Assembly: GCA_029688955.1 (NCBI GenBank)
Contig: JARUKZ010000022.1
Coordinates: 1-64,000, forward strand
Direction: 5' to 3'
DNA from: Chitinispirillales bacterium ANBcel5
GTDB taxonomy: Bacteria > Fibrobacterota > Chitinivibrionia > Chitinivibrionales > Chitinispirillaceae
Length of the DNA: 64,000 nucleotides
Shown here: in pieces, positions 62,456 to 64,000 of the stretch
How positions within the stretch are numbered: the stretch's first letter is position 1
Layout: every line of letters starts with the position of its first letter
Translations under genes and position numbers: made by a program
Notes under the pieces: model-generated
The model's database searches: none
What the model saw: the letters and a program-made list of their open reading frames with translations, nothing else
What the model was told of the DNA's origin: nothing

Positions 62456-62833
62456 TTAGCAGCAGCCCGAGTCACTACAGCAGGAGTTTGTAGCATCACT
62501 GTCTTGCGATCTATCTGCGCTCCGGATTTCTATCCCACATATCTCCCCAAGCTCTTGTTTTGATAGATAAGCTCCGGTCTTAACAATTTGTTCGTCCACA
62601 ATAGTGACCGGAAGACACTCATTGCCCTTTTCCTGAAGAATTGTGCGAATTTGTTCGTTCTGGGCAAAAGCAGCAGGCTGCTGTGCCAAATTATACCGCT
62701 CAACAGAGACACCCTTGTTTTTTAACCAATCCAGATCCGCACTTAATTTAGTTAAAGCAGGATCAACGCTTGGACCGCATACACCAGTTGGGCAACACAT
62801 AGGGGGATCAAAAATCTTAATAGTTGTAGCCAT
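62456..62833 (-). CDS. arsD: Arsenic metallochaperone ArsD
   Basis: I choose ATG 62833 (MATTIKIFDPPMCCPTGVCG); longer frames run into the promoter. ArsD hands arsenite to ArsA. The metal site Cys13-Cys14-Cys19 corresponds to Cys12/13/18 of the plasmid R773 protein. The central part has LPVTIVDEQIVKTGAYLSKQ. A second Cys cluster, SCCSDSGCC, ends the protein. Length is 125 residues. It is the first gene of the ars operon. Confidence 0.93.
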   Translation of the reverse strand: MATTIKIFDPPMCCPTGVCGPSVDPALTKLSADLDWLKNKGVSVERYNLAQQPAAFAQNEQIRTILQEKGNECLPVTIVDEQIVKTGAYLSKQELGEICGIEIRSADRSQDSDATNSCCSDSGCC

Positions 62834-62885
62834 AATGAACTCGCTTTCTGATTTCATGATTCTATAATTCGCCAAACGTAGAAAT

Positions 62886-62914
62886 AATATACACCGATAT
62901 TCGGTTTGGTGCAA
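62886..62914 (-). promoter_or_regulatory. Promoter and ArsR operator of the ars operon
   Basis: On the minus strand TTGCAC (62909-62914) and TATATT (62886-62891) are 17 bases apart. Between them, at 62893-62905, lies the palindrome ACCGATATTCGGT. A repressor bound there would block the polymerase. Transcription would start about 45 bases before arsD. Operator identity is inferred from position. Confidence 0.65.
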
Positions 62915-62940
62915 CAAAAATACCAAAGATAAAAGGAAAG

Positions 62941-63058
62941 ATTTTTATGGGGCTAAAGGCGATAGATTGGGTCACCCCCGGGCGTCAATGGTGAAAGCGT
63001 GAAGGGATCCGTTTGGGGGGACCCTTGGGCTATGATCGCGGGAGGAATTTGGAATTTG
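62941..63058. repeat. Copy C of the composite repeat (variant middle)
   Basis: It starts ATTTTTATGGGGCTAAAGGC, nearly the same as copy A at 63396. Its tail, TTGGGCTATGATCGCGGGA, matches the tail of copy A (TTGGGCTATGAGCGCGGGG). The middle is different and GC-rich, with CACCCCCGGG. No ORF is supported here. Confidence 0.55.
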
Positions 63059-63154
63059 GAATGAAGGAATGAAGGAATGTAGGAATGAAGGAATGTAGGA
63101 ATGAAGGAATGTAGGAATGTAGGAATGTAGGAATGAAGGAATGTAGGAATGTAG
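63059..63154. repeat. Octanucleotide tandem array, 12 units
   Basis: Twelve head-to-tail copies of GAATGWAG, where the sixth base is A or T, fill 96 bases without interruption. Units with A and T are mixed. It continues from copy C and runs into the 43-bp array. Confidence 0.9.
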
Positions 63155-63363
63155 GACTTTGTCCGGCGCTACCTCAGGGTGGGGGATAGAGAGACAAAAG
63201 TTTGCCCGGCGATCCCTCAGGGTGTTGGATAGGGAGGCAAAAGTTTGCCCGGCGATCCCTCAGGGTGTGGGATAGTGAGACAAAAGTTTGTCCGGCGATC
63301 CCTCAGGGTGTGGGATACGGAAACAAAAGTCTGGCTCGAGATTCCCCGGGGTGTATTGGGATT
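63155..63363. repeat. 43-bp tandem repeat array
   Basis: Three near-identical 43-bp units begin at 63194, 63237 and 63280. Each contains ACAAAAGTTTGCCCGGCGAT followed by CCCTCAGGGTG and a GGATAG element. A degenerate unit stands on each side, at 63155-63193 and 63323-63363. CCCTCAGGG is a small palindrome inside each unit. There are no unique spacers, so it is not a CRISPR. ORFs across it are translations of the repeat only. Confidence 0.85.
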
Positions 63364-63395
63364 GTTGTCCCCGCGATTCTTGGTCGCACCTTTAA

Positions 63396-63547
63396 ATTTT
63401 TATGGAGCTGAAGGCGATACCAAAATTACTAATGACTAAAGACCAATTACTAATTATAGGAAAATGATTAGAAAATAAACATCTTTCCCTTTTCTTGCTC
63501 AAACTTCAAGGCTCATAGCTAGTTGGGCTATGAGCGCGGGGAGAAGG
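63396..63547. repeat. Copy A of the composite repeat
   Basis: The order of parts is ATTTTTATGGAGCTGAAGGC, then GATACCAAAATTACTAATGA with a short ACTAATG run, then AATTATAGGAAAATGATTAG, then CTTTTCTTGCTCAAAC, one GCTCATA and CTAGTTGGGCTATGAGCGCG. The same order is found in copy B. The 190 bases between copies A and B (63548-63737) hold no gene that I can support. Confidence 0.8.
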
Positions 63548-63737
63548 GGAATGTGGAATGCAGGATTTTTTGAGCTCCATCACACCGTTTTGCAGTTATC
63601 TCTTAAGACCTCATCCCGGCCGTTGGCCACCCTTCTCCCACAGGGCTCATCCTTGCCCACACACAAACATGGTAATTAGAGTGAGGTGATTAACATGTGT
63701 GCTACAATTATCTATATAGGAAATGGATTACAGGATT

Positions 63738-63925
63738 TGGAGCTAAAGGCGATACCAAAATTACTAATGACTAATGACTAATGACCAATTACTAATTATA
63801 GGAAAATGATTAGAAAATAAACATTTTCCCCTTTTCCTGCTCAAAGCTCATAGCTCATAGCTCATAGCTCATAGCTCATAGCTCATAGCTCATAGCTAGT
63901 TGGGCTATTATCACGAGAGAAAAGG
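63738..63925. repeat. Copy B of the composite repeat, with expanded heptamers
   Basis: The parts follow copy A closely, but both short tandem tracts are longer. ACTAATG occurs three times (63763-63783), and GCTCATA occurs seven times in perfect tandem (63846-63894). It ends CTAGTTGGGCTATTATCACG. The remaining bases to 64000 hold open frames without a start codon and cannot be called. Confidence 0.85.
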
Positions 63926-64000
63926 AGTATCATAATCTTTATCGCAGTACCGCTTCGTATCACGCCCCAGAAGAACTATTCACGCTTACACGGGGCAAGC

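Noticed and set aside
63155..63363. CRISPR-like appearance of the 43-bp array
   Set aside because: The units are directly tandem with no unique spacers and no cas genes lie nearby.
63202..63439. Two overlapping ORFs of 64-69 codons
   Set aside because: They are translations of the 43-bp repeat, with repeated PGDPSGC-like peptides and no ribosome site.
63909..64000. Open frame reading EYHNLYRSTASYHAPEELF at the right edge
   Set aside because: It looks protein-like but has no start codon and is cut by the window; the opposite strand is open too, so the strand cannot be chosen.

Overview
The window looks like chromosome of a motile, didermic (Gram-negative type) bacterium of moderate to low GC. 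Signs of an outer membrane include several beta-barrel candidates, lipoboxes and a SPOR lipoprotein. Two proteins end in FlgD-like beta-sandwich tails of the kind found on surface proteins of Fibrobacterota, Bacteroidota and relatives. A nearly complete flagellar export/hook/motor cluster, a SwrD/FlbD protein, a FliY-like switch protein and a PomB-like MotB stator are present. My best guess is Fibrobacterota (Chitinivibrio/Chitinispirillum-like), but this is inference from gene content and was not tested by a search.

Layout. 1-850: the end of a large secreted protein, then a decayed IS481-type transposase abutting a fragment of a repeat that recurs at the far right end. 855-9790 (minus): outer-membrane protein, obg, FmdB-type zinc ribbon, rimO, SPOR lipoprotein, then a maf-rodZ-tatD-(46-aa ORF)-hisC-hisB run. 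10014-13154 (minus): a modular secreted protein and a lipoprotein. 13388-33778 (plus): the flagellar cluster, opened by a very good sigma-54 promoter: motE-like, fliK, flgD, flagellar-operon protein, flgE, flbD, motA, motB, fliL, fliM, fliY, fliO, fliP, fliQ, fliR, flhB, flhA, flhF, flhG, a small membrane protein, fliA and a Lys-rich protein. 33831-38109 (plus): HDOD protein, lipoprotein, FadL/PorV-like barrel, rnhA, gloB. 38218-43796 (minus): ispA, xseB, xseA, ymdB, rny, zapA, zapB-like. 43971-50807 (minus): pheT, pheS, rplT, rpmI, infC, thrS and tRNA-Val. 50982-57111: dtd, a DUF1207-like protein, an alaA-type aminotransferase, mgtE, a 41-aa ORF, a zinc-ribbon protein and a WYL regulator. 57442-62833 (minus): an arsenic operon arsD-arsA-arsR-arsC-usp-acr3 with a clear promoter/operator. 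62941-64000: no gene, but a dense composite repeat region.

How the parts work together. The flagellar block encodes the gate (FliO/P/Q/R, FlhA/B), hook assembly (FliK, FlgD, FlgE), stator (MotA/B, FliL), switch (FliM/FliY), placement control (FlhF/FlhG) and the late sigma factor FliA. The basal-body and ATPase genes (flgB/C, fliE-J) are not here and must lie elsewhere. The ars operon pairs sensing (ArsR), chaperone-assisted loading (ArsD), an ATPase (ArsA), arsenate reduction (ArsC) and an Acr3 carrier. The translation block follows the widespread thrS-infC-rpmI-rplT-pheST order, and infC probably starts at AUU.

No wholly new defence or metabolic system was evident. The least explained items are the repeat complex at 62941-63925 (with a relic at 327-382), duplicated modules inside FlgD and FlgE, two short ORFs too small for routine annotation, and two uncharacterised proteins flanking fliA.
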